The translations under genes were made by a program, and so were the position numbers. Positions 8,998 to 17,219 of a stretch of 64,000 nucleotides of DNA are shown piece by piece. How positions within the stretch are numbered: position 1 is the stretch's first letter; every line of letters starts with the position of its first letter. This stretch comes from Gemmatimonas sp. (GTDB lineage: Bacteria; Gemmatimonadota; Gemmatimonadetes; Gemmatimonadales; Gemmatimonadaceae), in the NCBI GenBank assembly GCA_023910675.1, contig JAAVWC010000014.1, positions 38,796-102,795 on the forward strand, in the 5' to 3' direction. Below the pieces are notes generated by a model, which was not told the origin of the DNA, ran no database searches, and saw only the letters and a program-made list of their open reading frames with translations.

Positions 8998-11499
8998 TCA
9001 GCGGAAAGAAGACGAGGCGCCGGCGGGGCCGCTCTCGACAGTGGCGGACGGTTCGAGCTTCTGCATGCGGAACGCCGGGCTGCGCACCACGCCCATGATG
9101 TACGCCGACATGCGATGATCCTGCGTCGCCGCCGACCGTACGATGCTGCGCACACTGGGCATGTCATGCGCGTCGATACGACGCCCGATGGCATACGCCA
9201 TGAGATGGCGCGTGAACGTGCGCAGCAGTGCCTCCTGCCGCCGCAGCAATGCGGCTTGCAGTTCGTTGGCGTTGTTGGCGGTGCTGCCATCCCACAAGTC
9301 GCCGCGCGAATCGATGGGCATGCCGTTATCACGACGGCGCAACTTGCCCGTCACGTCGTACTGTTCGAGCGCCAGCCCAATGGGGTCCATCATCTTGTGG
9401 CAGCTACTGCACGACGGATTCTTGCGGTGCTGCTCCATGCGCTCGCGCACCGTGAGCGGACGCGCCCCGTCACTTCCGGGCGTCGCCTCGAGATCGGGCA
9501 CGCCCGGTGGCGGCGGGGGCGGCGGGCTGTTGAGCAACACCTCCATGACCCACTTGCCGCGTTCCACCGCCGACGTGCGGGTGGCGTGCGACGTGAGCGT
9601 GAGCACGCTGGCGTGCGACAGCAGGCCGCGGCGGTTGGCGTCGGGATACGACACGCGACGGAACGCTGGACCCACCACGTTCTTCATGCCGTAGTGTCGC
9701 GCCAGCTGTTCATTTACAAAGGTGTAATCGGCCCGATACAGATCGAGCACCGGACGGTCGCGCTTGACGAGGTCATCGAAGAACAGTTCCGTCTCCTGCC
9801 GCATGCTGTTCTTGAGCTGCTCATCGAAGTCGGGGTACTGCCGGATGTCCGGTGTGACCACGTCGAGATCGGGGAGGCGAAGCCACTGCGCCGCGAAACG
9901 TGTGGAGAGCGCCTTCGCGCGCGGATCGTTGAGCATGCGCTTCACTTCGCGCTCGAGCCCGCCCGGCTGCGACAAGCGGCCGCGTGTCGCCGCGGTGAGG
10001 AGCGCATTGTCCGGCGGCGCCGACCACAGGAAGAACGACAGCCGCGACGCGAGATCGATATCGCGCAGCATGTACGGTTTGCTTGCCGTCGCCGAGCTCG
10101 GCGCACGCTCGAAACGGAACACAAAGTCGGGGCTCGCCAACATCCCTTCGAGCACCAGGCGGATGCCCTGCTCGAAGCTGCCGCTCGCGGTGCGTCCGGC
10201 GTCGTACAACGACATGAGCCCGTCGCGATCCTCTTCGGTGAGCGGTCGACGGTAGGCCTGCGTCCCCAACCGGTTCACGATCGACAGCGCGCACGGCCGT
10301 TCGGCCGCCGCGGTTGTCGGACGGCAGGTGAAGAGCTGCCGGCGAATATGCGTCTCGGTCACACCGGTCGGGGCGTATGGTCCGGTGATCGTGAGTTCGC
10401 GCAAGTGCGGCAGCAGCGTGAAGCCGTACGCTACTGCATTGGAGGTGCTGTTGAGCGAGTACTTGAGGGGCGAGATGAGATCCTGCACCACGCCCTGAAA
10501 GCGTGGGGGCACGAACGCCGCCGACACTCTGTGCGGCCCGGCGGTCACCTTTACCGGCAGCGCGCCCTGCGCCACTCCATTCGGGTCCGACGCGTGCATG
10601 AACCGGTCGATCTCGATGAGCGCCACCCGCGCACCATCGATGGCGATTTCCAGCGCTTCGCCGCGCGCCAGTCCGCCGGCAAACGCCCCGGTGGTCTCGT
10701 GAAAGAAGTTCACGTTGAACTGGTACTCGCCATCGGCGGGAAACGTGTGCGTCACCACCATGCCGCCGCGGCTGCCGTACGGCGTGCCTTCAACGTGCGA
10801 CGTCTGCGATGCCATCTTGGGCATCGTGTACGTGCTGGCGCTGGCACTCGCCTTGGGGTTGCCCACCGCGAGCCAGCTGATGTCGCCCGCCGCGCGCAGA
10901 TACGCGCCAAGCAGCGTGGGCGAGAGCGCCTGCACGTCGGCGATGTTGTCGAAGTTGTCGCTCTTGGTATCGGGCGGCAGGTAATTCGCCGCTTCGACGT
11001 CCAGTCCGAGCAACTGTTTCACCGCGGTCTGATACTCCGCGCGATTGAGCCGCTGAAACGTCCGGCGCCCCGGATCCGGGTTGATGATCGCGACGGAGTC
11101 GAGACGCGTCTCGAGCTCCGTGACGAGCGCGTCGAGCGTGTCCCCTTTGGGTCGTGCCGAGCCGACGGGCGGCATCATGCCGGTGCGCAGCTTCGCCACC
11201 ATGCGTTCGGCCACATCGGGCTGGCCGAAGGGCGTCGCGACATCGAAGGCCGACAACGTGAGGTTGCCGCGCTTCATGGTGTCGTTGTGGCACTTGCCGC
11301 AGTACTGCTTGACGACGCCATTGAGCGCCGTCGGTGCCAGACGCGCCGGCACGGGAACTCGGCGCGACAGCACAGGGTGCCGAGCGGCGGGAAAGGCGGG
11401 CGGCACTACTACAGCGCGGGGAGAGGGACGGGCGTTGCCTGAGGAAGGGAAGAGCAGGGCAACGGACAGCGTCACCGCTAGCGCGGAACTCGGCTTCAT
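8998..11499 (-). CDS. DUF1592/DUF1588/DUF1595-type secreted cytochrome protein
   Basis: An 833-aa protein from MKPSSALAVTLSVALLF, which gives a clean signal peptide. The frame stays open a further 357 bp upstream, but only through a repetitive palindrome, so that extension is rejected. A haem-binding CGKCH lies at 67-71, in a planctomycete-type cytochrome segment; a second CxxCH (PSCSSCHKMMDPIGLALE, about 694-711) is the hallmark of the C-terminal DUF1588 region. Between them are the DUF1587 (FQRLNRAEYQTAVKQLLGL), DUF1595 (AYRRPLTEEDRDGL) and DUF1592 (LASRLSFFLWSAPPD) segments. It is a periplasmic or surface electron-transfer candidate of unknown substrate, first of the three-gene unit with the DUF1552 and ankyrin proteins. 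Confidence 0.88.
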   Translation of the reverse strand: MKPSSALAVTLSVALLFPSSGNARPSPRAVVVPPAFPAARHPVLSRRVPVPARLAPTALNGVVKQYCGKCHNDTMKRGNLTLSAFDVATPFGQPDVAERMVAKLRTGMMPPVGSARPKGDTLDALVTELETRLDSVAIINPDPGRRTFQRLNRAEYQTAVKQLLGLDVEAANYLPPDTKSDNFDNIADVQALSPTLLGAYLRAAGDISWLAVGNPKASASASTYTMPKMASQTSHVEGTPYGSRGGMVVTHTFPADGEYQFNVNFFHETTGAFAGGLARGEALEIAIDGARVALIEIDRFMHASDPNGVAQGALPVKVTAGPHRVSAAFVPPRFQGVVQDLISPLKYSLNSTSNAVAYGFTLLPHLRELTITGPYAPTGVTETHIRRQLFTCRPTTAAAERPCALSIVNRLGTQAYRRPLTEEDRDGLMSLYDAGRTASGSFEQGIRLVLEGMLASPDFVFRFERAPSSATASKPYMLRDIDLASRLSFFLWSAPPDNALLTAATRGRLSQPGGLEREVKRMLNDPRAKALSTRFAAQWLRLPDLDVVTPDIRQYPDFDEQLKNSMRQETELFFDDLVKRDRPVLDLYRADYTFVNEQLARHYGMKNVVGPAFRRVSYPDANRRGLLSHASVLTLTSHATRTSAVERGKWVMEVLLNSPPPPPPPGVPDLEATPGSDGARPLTVRERMEQHRKNPSCSSCHKMMDPIGLALEQYDVTGKLRRRDNGMPIDSRGDLWDGSTANNANELQAALLRRQEALLRTFTRHLMAYAIGRRIDAHDMPSVRSIVRSAATQDHRMSAYIMGVVRSPAFRMQKLEPSATVESGPAGASSSFR

Positions 11500-11572
11500 G
11501 CCGTACCTCGGTACGAGACATGGGGGAGGGACAACACGGCAAGTTGCGGCACGAACGAAAGGGGCGCAAGCG

Positions 11573-11864
11573 AACTGCGGTCTGGGAGTACTACGGGAGG
11601 GGACCAACGGGAGGGGACCAACGGGAGGGGACCAACGGGAGGGCAACCACGACCCCGTGACAGAGACCCCGACCCCGTGTGTGTCGTCCCGTGGTCGCGG
11701 TCCCGTGGTCGCGGTCCCGTGGTCGCGGTCCCGTGGTCGCGGTCGTGGTTGCGGGGTCGTAGTCGCGGGGTCGTAGTTGCGGGGTCGTGGTCGCCCTCCC
11801 GTAGTCCCCCTCCCGTAGTTCCCCTCCCGTAGTTCCCCTTCCGTAGTGCACCCCAACCGCAGTT
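11573..11864. repeat. Palindromic minisatellite with 14-bp period between divergent genes
   Basis: This 292-bp intergenic element consists almost wholly of 14-bp units in successive subtypes: GGGAGGGGACCAAC (three copies from about 11597), GTCCCGTGGTCGCG (about 11685-11740), GGGTCGTAGTTGCG-like (about 11743-11790) and CTCCCGTAGTTCCC (about 11793-11850). The two halves are roughly reverse complements, and the ends carry AACTGCGGT (11573-11581) and its complement ACCGCAGTT (11856-11864). It lies between the signal-peptide start of the DUF1592 gene (11499) and the ATG at 11874. Any divergent promoters must be inside or right beside it. Confidence 0.8.
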
Positions 11865-11873
11865 AACTAGAGC

Positions 11874-12245
11874 ATGCCCAAGTTCTCCGCTCTGCTCGTT
11901 GCGGCCCTGCTGTCCGCTCCCGCCTCGCTGGCAGCGCAAGGCGCAGCGGTCCCTCTTGCGGCGTCGCTGACACGCGATACTGCGGCTATCACGCAGCACG
12001 CACGCGTGCATCTCGAGCTCAACGCCCTCCGCGATCGCGAGCACGCGGAGCTCGCCGCGCCGAAAAACAAAAAGGTCGAAGCGCAGGCCGAACTCCGTGA
12101 CCGGTTTCGGGCCCTGCGCAACAACCTCTTCATCCGCGAGAAATACACCGCCGCGCAGTACGCCGACATGACACAGCGCATCAGCGGTGACGATGCACTG
12201 CGCGCCCTCTTCGAAGCGACGCTCGAGCGGCTGCAAAAGAAGTAA
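11874..12245 (+). CDS. Small exported protein, unknown function
   Basis: A 123-aa protein with a good Sec signal (MPKFSALLVAALLSAPASLA, cleavage after AAQ likely). The mature part is about 100 residues, strongly charged and probably alpha-helical (LELNALRDREHAELAAPKNK, RDRFRALRNNLFIREKYT), ending in a Lys-rich tail. It has no cysteine and no recognised domain. The ATG is 10 bp from the end of the palindromic minisatellite, with no clear Shine-Dalgarno sequence. It converges on the zinc-protease gene 23 bp away. Charged helical content suggests a periplasmic structural or chaperone-like role, but this is speculation. Confidence 0.65.
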   Translation: MPKFSALLVAALLSAPASLAAQGAAVPLAASLTRDTAAITQHARVHLELNALRDREHAELAAPKNKKVEAQAELRDRFRALRNNLFIREKYTAAQYADMTQRISGDDALRALFEATLERLQKK

Positions 12246-12268
12246 GCAGCCGCTCCAGCTCGTGGCCG

Positions 12269-14797
12269 CTACTTCGCGGGGTCGAGAATCGCCGCGGCGC
12301 GTTCGGCAATATCCGCCCAATGCGCCTTCTGTACTGCGCCCGTCGACGACAGCGCTAACGCCCGCGCGTCGCGCTGCACCTCGCGCACCTGCGCCCGTGC
12401 CAACGCCGGCAGATCGCTCTGCGGCACGTTGGGCGCCGAGACGAACGGCGTGAACCGCTGTGCCTGACCACCGAATCCGCCACCGCCACCCGGGCCGGCC
12501 GGCGCCGCCGACGGTGGCGTAATCAGCGCCTCGAGCCGCTGCATGTACACGCGTTGCAACGTACGGCGATGCGCATCCGGTGACGCACCGTTGAACAACG
12601 CGCGTTTCACGTCTGCCATATACTCCGCCAACGGATACGCGTTGGTCGCGTCGTACAGCTCGGCTTCCGCGAGACGACCAAGACGGGCCGGCGACAGCAG
12701 CGACGCCAGCACGCCCGCCGACCGGGATCCGACCACGGTGTTGGGGCCAATGCGCGTCGTGATGTTCGCCGGCATCAGCCACGACGGTGCGCTGAAGATG
12801 TTGCTGCCGATGAACGCCAGCGCCGCCTGCTGCCGCACTTTCGGCACCACGCGATACACCGCGCCCGACTGTTCAGCCACTTTGAGGTCGACCTCCACAC
12901 CGCCGACCACCGTGGCGACGTGGTTCACGTTGCCAAACCAGCGCCCCACGGTCTCCTCGTAGAGCTCACGCAGTTCCGAGAAATCCTCACCGGGCTTGCT
13001 CGTCCAGGCGGCGAGATTCGGGAGCACGCGCTTGTAGTTGGCTGTCGAATAGGTCGTCGCCTTGAGTGGATCGTCGCCCAGATCTTCCGTCTGATTGCGC
13101 GGGTCGCCCGCCGCCAACTGCTGCGACGCGAAGCGATACGGGAACGGCCCGCGCTGCTGCGTGAGCCAGCGGTTGAGCGTGGGACGCTCGGCGTCGGCCG
13201 ACGGCGCGGCAATCACGCGATAGCCCCAGTTGATGGCAAAGTCGTCGAACGGGCCCACACGACGGATGAAATCCTTGGGCTGCAATCCATCTCCAGGCTG
13301 CGCCACATAATTCTGTCGCGCGTAGTCCATGATGGTGGCGCTCACGCCGTACACACGCGTGAATGACGGGCTGCGCAGCGAGTCCACCGGGAAACTCGCC
13401 GAGGCGATCATGTTGTGCTGCAAGCCGAGCGCGTGCCCGATCTCGTGCGTGATCACCTGGCGCATTGTTTCGCCCATCAGCTCTTCAGGAATGTCGAGCG
13501 AACGTGCGGAGGCATTGGCGGCGCCGGTTTCCATGATGAGCCAGTTGCGATACGAGCGCATGTGGTTGTGGTACCACGTGATCTCGCTGTTGATGATCTC
13601 GCCCGAGCGCGGATCGTGCGTGTGCGGACCGGTCGCGTTGCGCACGAGGCTCGCCGCCCAGCGCACGATGCTGTAGCGCGCATCGTCCATGTCGAAGTCG
13701 GGATCTGCCGCCTTGCTCGGCGCTTCCTTGGCGAGAATGGCGTTCTTGAAGCCGGCCTTCTCGAACACCGTCTGCCAATTCTCCACGCCTTCCTTCACGT
13801 AGCGCTTCCAACGCGTGGGGGTGGCCGGATCGAGATAGTACACAATCGGCTTCACCGGCTCGACCAATTCACCACGGGCGTACGCGGCAGGATCCTTGGG
13901 CTCGAGACGCCAACGGGTGATGAACTCCTCGCTCTCCGCCTTCTGCACGTCGAGGCCGTAGTTCACCCGGTTCACCGAGAAGTAGCCAACACGCGCATCG
14001 GCATGCCGCGGACGCATGGGTACCTTGGGGAGCAGCACCAGCGATTGCCGCGTTTCCATCGTCACCGTCGCACCGTCCGCGTCGCTCGGCGGGGTGGCGG
14101 CGTCGAACGTTTGCACCTGCCGCACTTCGAGGTTGATCGGGAAGCTGCGCATGCTCGCGATATAGCTGCGCGCCGCGTCGTAGCGCCGCACGCCGAACGC
14201 CCGACGCTGCGCCGCGTCGAGCCCGGAGGTGGCCGGGTTGTCGTTCGCAAAGAAGTCGGTCAGGTCGACCACGTACGACGCGCTGTCCTTGCCGAACGCG
14301 GCAATGGGGAAGGCGCCGATGATCGCCGGGTAGTTGTTCTGCGCCACGCTGCGCGCAATGGGGAGCGTGTCGTCGGCGACGGCGCCGGTGCTGATGCTCT
14401 TGAGCAGCACACGGTCGTTCACGCGCTCGAAGCGCACGAGGCGTTCGACAAGCGAGCTCCCCGCGCTGAGGAATCCGCCGGCGCCGGTGGGCACGCCGGA
14501 CACGCGTGTGACCATGAGGAAGTCGCGCCCCGCCAGCGAATCGGGGACCTCGAAGAAGAACCGGTCATCCACACGGTGCACCGAAATCCCACCGCGTTCG
14601 GTGCGCGCGCGGGCCGTGATGACCTGGGCGTACGGACGCGGTCCGCGGCGGGCGGCACCGGCGCCTGCGCCCTCCGGCGTGGCCACCGCCGCAGGAGGCT
14701 GGGCACCCGCCGGTGGCGCCGACTGCGCGGTCGCGCCCTGCAACGGGCTGGCAAGCCACGCAGCGACCGCAAGTGTGGACGTTCTCAAAACTGGCAT
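12269..14797 (-). CDS. Exported zinc metalloprotease, DUF5117/DUF5118 type
   Basis: An 842-aa protein starting at MPVLRTSTLAVAAWLASPL, a signal peptide; upstream in-frame residues up to 14962 are not family-like. The catalytic motif HEIGHALGLQHN (about 451-462) is an extended HExxHxxGxxH zinc site of the metzincin type. The N-terminal part (YAQVITARARTERGGISVH, then FFFEVPDSLAGRDFLMVTRV) matches the DUF5118/DUF5117 architecture common in Gemmatimonadota, Bacteroidota and others. The C-terminal portion contains a Gly-rich low-complexity stretch (AGPGGGGGFGGQAQ). It is a periplasmic or secreted protease of unknown substrate. Its start is 64 bp from the divergent GT2 gene, so the promoters are back to back. 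Confidence 0.87.
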   Translation of the reverse strand: MPVLRTSTLAVAAWLASPLQGATAQSAPPAGAQPPAAVATPEGAGAGAARRGPRPYAQVITARARTERGGISVHRVDDRFFFEVPDSLAGRDFLMVTRVSGVPTGAGGFLSAGSSLVERLVRFERVNDRVLLKSISTGAVADDTLPIARSVAQNNYPAIIGAFPIAAFGKDSASYVVDLTDFFANDNPATSGLDAAQRRAFGVRRYDAARSYIASMRSFPINLEVRQVQTFDAATPPSDADGATVTMETRQSLVLLPKVPMRPRHADARVGYFSVNRVNYGLDVQKAESEEFITRWRLEPKDPAAYARGELVEPVKPIVYYLDPATPTRWKRYVKEGVENWQTVFEKAGFKNAILAKEAPSKAADPDFDMDDARYSIVRWAASLVRNATGPHTHDPRSGEIINSEITWYHNHMRSYRNWLIMETGAANASARSLDIPEELMGETMRQVITHEIGHALGLQHNMIASASFPVDSLRSPSFTRVYGVSATIMDYARQNYVAQPGDGLQPKDFIRRVGPFDDFAINWGYRVIAAPSADAERPTLNRWLTQQRGPFPYRFASQQLAAGDPRNQTEDLGDDPLKATTYSTANYKRVLPNLAAWTSKPGEDFSELRELYEETVGRWFGNVNHVATVVGGVEVDLKVAEQSGAVYRVVPKVRQQAALAFIGSNIFSAPSWLMPANITTRIGPNTVVGSRSAGVLASLLSPARLGRLAEAELYDATNAYPLAEYMADVKRALFNGASPDAHRRTLQRVYMQRLEALITPPSAAPAGPGGGGGFGGQAQRFTPFVSAPNVPQSDLPALARAQVREVQRDARALALSSTGAVQKAHWADIAERAAAILDPAK

Positions 14798-14861
14798 GGA
14801 TGGAGATGACGGCGAGGGTGACGACCAAGACTGGCGAAATGATGCCAACGGAGGACAAGAT

Positions 14862-15665
14862 GTGGGGGAGCCTACGACCTCTCTCATCATTGCTACGTAC
14901 AACTGGCCGGCAGCGCTCGACATCGTGCTGCGCAGTGCGCGGGCACAGCGCGAGCTGCCCACCGAAGTGCTGGTGGCCGATGATGGGTCTGGCGAGGAAA
15001 CACGTCAGCTCATCGCGGCGCATCAGGCGGACTTTCCCGTGCCGCTGCTTCACGTCTGGCATGAAGATCGAGGTTTCCGCCTCGCCGCCATCCGTAACCG
15101 GGCCATTCGACTGGCGAACGGTGACTACGTGTTGCAGGTGGACGGCGACATGCTCCTGCATCCCGCCTTCGTGCAGGCACACAGGCGTTTCGCGCGCCGA
15201 GGCAGCTACGTGCAGGGAAGTCGCTGTCTCGTCGAGCAACGACTTACCAACCGCCTGCTCACCGAACGTCGCCACGCGCTGTCCGTCTTCACCCCCGGCC
15301 TGCGCAATCGCCAGAACGCCTGGCACGCGCCGTGGTTGTCACCATTGGTGCGCGGGCCACAAGACTCCGACCGGCGGACGCGCGGCTGTCACATGGCGTT
15401 CTGGCGCGACGACCTGGAGCGCGTGAACGGCTACGACGAAGGCTACGAGGGGTGGGGACGGGAAGATAGCGACCTTGCCGCGCGCCTCATCCACAGCGGG
15501 GTGCGGCGGCGAAACTTCAAGTATGGCGCCGTGGCGTATCATCTGTGGCATCCCGATGCGGCGCCCGTCGCGTCGCCGGAGAGCGAGGCGCGGTACGCCG
15601 CTACCGTCCGCCAGCGGCGCCAACGTTGTGACGCCGGATTGGACCAGTGTCCCCTCTCGCCTTGA
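14862..15665 (+). CDS. GT2-family glycosyltransferase with galactosyltransferase-like C-terminus
   Basis: A 267-aa GT-A-fold enzyme. I choose the GTG at 14862 because GGAGG lies 7 nt upstream and the next residues (GEPTTSLIIATYNWPAALDI) open directly into the family core; an ATG at 14796 would add 22 acidic residues and overlap the divergent protease gene. Seen: nucleotide-binding start ATYN, VADDGSGE, and the DxD motif in QVDGDMLLHPAF (about 91-95). The segment NGYDEGYEGWGREDSDLAARL (about 188-208) is the acceptor-side ED motif typical of the Glyco_transf_7C/KfoC-like C-terminal region. A polysaccharide or protein-glycan role is inferred; substrate unknown. Confidence 0.85.
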   Translation: MGEPTTSLIIATYNWPAALDIVLRSARAQRELPTEVLVADDGSGEETRQLIAAHQADFPVPLLHVWHEDRGFRLAAIRNRAIRLANGDYVLQVDGDMLLHPAFVQAHRRFARRGSYVQGSRCLVEQRLTNRLLTERRHALSVFTPGLRNRQNAWHAPWLSPLVRGPQDSDRRTRGCHMAFWRDDLERVNGYDEGYEGWGREDSDLAARLIHSGVRRRNFKYGAVAYHLWHPDAAPVASPESEARYAATVRQRRQRCDAGLDQCPLSP

Positions 15666-15691
15666 TGCCCGTCGCACGCTAACGTTGCGCC

Positions 15692-16198
15692 ATGTCATCC
15701 TCTCGCCTTCCGTTCCGTCCCGGAGCTGTGCGCACGCCGCGGCGCGCTGCGGCAACGGTGCTCGCAACACTGGCGCTGAGCACCCTCGCCGGCTGCTTCA
15801 ACTACCTGCCGCTGCAGAGTACCGCGGTCCCGGCGCGTGCCGAAATCCGGTTGTTTTTCACCGCCGAGGGGGCGCGCGCGCTGCGCGATTCTGCCGGGTT
15901 CGAGCTCCGGCAACTGGATGGCGTCGCCGTGCGCACCTTGGCCGACAGCGCCATCCTCGTTCGTCCCGGCAGCGTCATCACGGCCGACGGCAACGAGCTG
16001 CAGTGGCGCCGTGGCGACCTCATGGTCCCATGGCGTACCGTCGACCGTTCGCAGCAGCGCACGATGGACAAGCGCAAGACGCGCGGCTTTGCCGTGGTCA
16101 TGGGCGCCGTATTTTCCGGTGTGGTGTACTTCGCCCTCAAGAGCATCGCCGGTGGCAGCGGGGCCACGTTGCAGCCCGGCGGCGGCGTCCCCGAGTAG
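15692..16198 (+). CDS. Predicted lipoprotein, unknown function
   Basis: A 168-aa protein with a lipoprotein signal: a basic N-terminus, hydrophobic core and lipobox LAGC with Cys35. The mature part has a short conserved-looking beta region (LRQLDGVAVRTLADSAILVRP) and a basic patch (QQRTMDKRKTRGF). A hydrophobic C-terminal segment (AVVMGAVFSGVVYFALKSI, about 134-152) may be a second membrane anchor. There is no enzymatic motif. It lies 26 bp after the GT2 gene and 20 bp before the ATC-hydrolase-like gene, so it is probably in the same forward transcription unit. Confidence 0.7.
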   Translation: MSSSRLPFRPGAVRTPRRAAATVLATLALSTLAGCFNYLPLQSTAVPARAEIRLFFTAEGARALRDSAGFELRQLDGVAVRTLADSAILVRPGSVITADGNELQWRRGDLMVPWRTVDRSQQRTMDKRKTRGFAVVMGAVFSGVVYFALKSIAGGSGATLQPGGGVPE

Positions 16199-16218
16199 CG
16201 CTTCTTTCGGTCATCCCC

Positions 16219-16716
16219 ATGAGCTTGCCCACAGACGCGGAGCTGAACACCATCGGCGTGCTCAATCGCCGCCTCATTGAAGCGCGAATCGTGGCGCCGC
16301 TGCTGGAGGCCATGAGCGCCGCGTTCGGCGTCGATCGCGTGCACGCCATCGCCCGCAAGGTCATCGAGTCGCTGGCCACCGCGCAGGGGGCACAGCTGGC
16401 GCACGCGACCGGCGGCTGCTCTCTGGCGCATTTCGAGCACACGCTCGACCGGTGGAAGGCTGACGATGCGCTGCACCTCACCGTGCAGGAGTCCACCGTC
16501 GAGCGCTTCGCCTTCGACGTGACCCGCTGCCGGTACGCCGAGATGTACCGGGAACTCGGCATTCCGGAGTTGGGGGCCATCTTGTCGTGCAATCGCGACG
16601 CCGCCCTCATTGGCGGCTTCAACCCGGATGTAGACTTCACGCGGACGCAGACCATCATGTCGGGTGCGTCGCACTGCAACTTCGTCTACACGCTTACACG
16701 CGCGACACCGCCCTGA
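16219..16716 (+). CDS. L-2-amino-thiazoline-4-carboxylic acid hydrolase-like protein
   Basis: A 165-aa protein from MSLPTDAELNTIGVLNRRL. The pattern of a helical N-terminal half followed by the cysteine-rich C-terminal block CRYAEMYRELGIPELGAIL ... CNRDAALIGGFNPDVDF ... MSGASHCNFVYTL is what I associate with the ATC_hydrolase family (hydrolysis of 2-amino-thiazoline-4-carboxylate to S-carbamoyl-cysteine). The conserved Cys, Asp and His residues of that block are all present. Many family members have no known substrate, so the specific reaction is an inference. The N-terminal frame extends upstream inside the lipoprotein gene; that extension is not credible. Confidence 0.7.
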   Translation: MSLPTDAELNTIGVLNRRLIEARIVAPLLEAMSAAFGVDRVHAIARKVIESLATAQGAQLAHATGGCSLAHFEHTLDRWKADDALHLTVQESTVERFAFDVTRCRYAEMYRELGIPELGAILSCNRDAALIGGFNPDVDFTRTQTIMSGASHCNFVYTLTRATPP

Positions 16717-16750
16717 GTGGCGCGCTTCACCCCTGCGAACGGAAGGCTTG

Positions 16751-17191
16751 ATGTACGGAACGGTGATCGCTTTGCACAACGCGCTTGCGTGGCTCGTCCT
16801 CGTCGTCGGTGTGACGGTGATCGTCCTGGGTGCGACGGCCAGCCGCACGTGGGGCCCCGCGCAGACGGCGTGGGTTCGCCGCTTCACGTTGCTGGTGCAC
16901 TTGCAGTTTGTTGCCGGGCTGGTGCTCTGGTTCGTGAGCCCCGGCGTCGCCGCGGCCCGCGCGTCCATGGGTGATACCATGAAGAACGCTGAACTCCGCC
17001 GTCTGGTCGTTGAACACCCCACGCTCATGCTCCTCGCGGTCGTGGCGGCGACGGTTACCAGCGTGCTCGTCCGCAAGGCGCCATCGTCGGAAACGAAGGC
17101 GCGCAAGGCGCTCATCGGCACGCTCGTGTCGCTCGCCCTCATCGCGGCCGTCGTGCCGTGGGCGCAGCTGATTGGTCGCTGGACGGCCTGA
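16751..17191 (+). CDS. Four-helix integral membrane protein
   Basis: A 146-aa protein starting at the ATG preceded by GGAAGG (4 nt spacing). Four hydrophobic segments are visible at about 8-30 (LAWLVLVVGVTVIVLGAT), 44-62 (LLVHLQFVAGLVLWFVSP), 85-103 (LMLLAVVAATVTSVLV) and 121-140 (LVSLALIAAVVPWAQLI). Loop residues are polar and partly basic. The layout resembles small cytochrome-b-type or DUF membrane proteins, but I see no conserved His pair, so no function is assigned. It probably overlaps or abuts the following polymerase gene. Confidence 0.7.
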   Translation: MYGTVIALHNALAWLVLVVGVTVIVLGATASRTWGPAQTAWVRRFTLLVHLQFVAGLVLWFVSPGVAAARASMGDTMKNAELRRLVVEHPTLMLLAVVAATVTSVLVRKAPSSETKARKALIGTLVSLALIAAVVPWAQLIGRWTA

Positions 17192-17219
17192 TCTGCCGGT
17201 TGCACCCGCAGGGCATGGC

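Noticed and set aside
9115..11442. 775-codon forward frame over the DUF1592 gene
   Set aside because: Antisense shadow of a clearly recognisable protein with CxxCH motifs; the product is rich in Arg and His with no family features.
11500..11856. N-terminal extension of the DUF1592-type protein
   Set aside because: The frame stays open only through the 14-bp minisatellite; the true start at 11499 begins a normal signal peptide.
14796..14861. ATG at 14796 as start of the GT2 gene
   Set aside because: It overlaps the divergent protease start and gives an acidic non-homologous tail, while GTG 14862 has GGAGG at good spacing.
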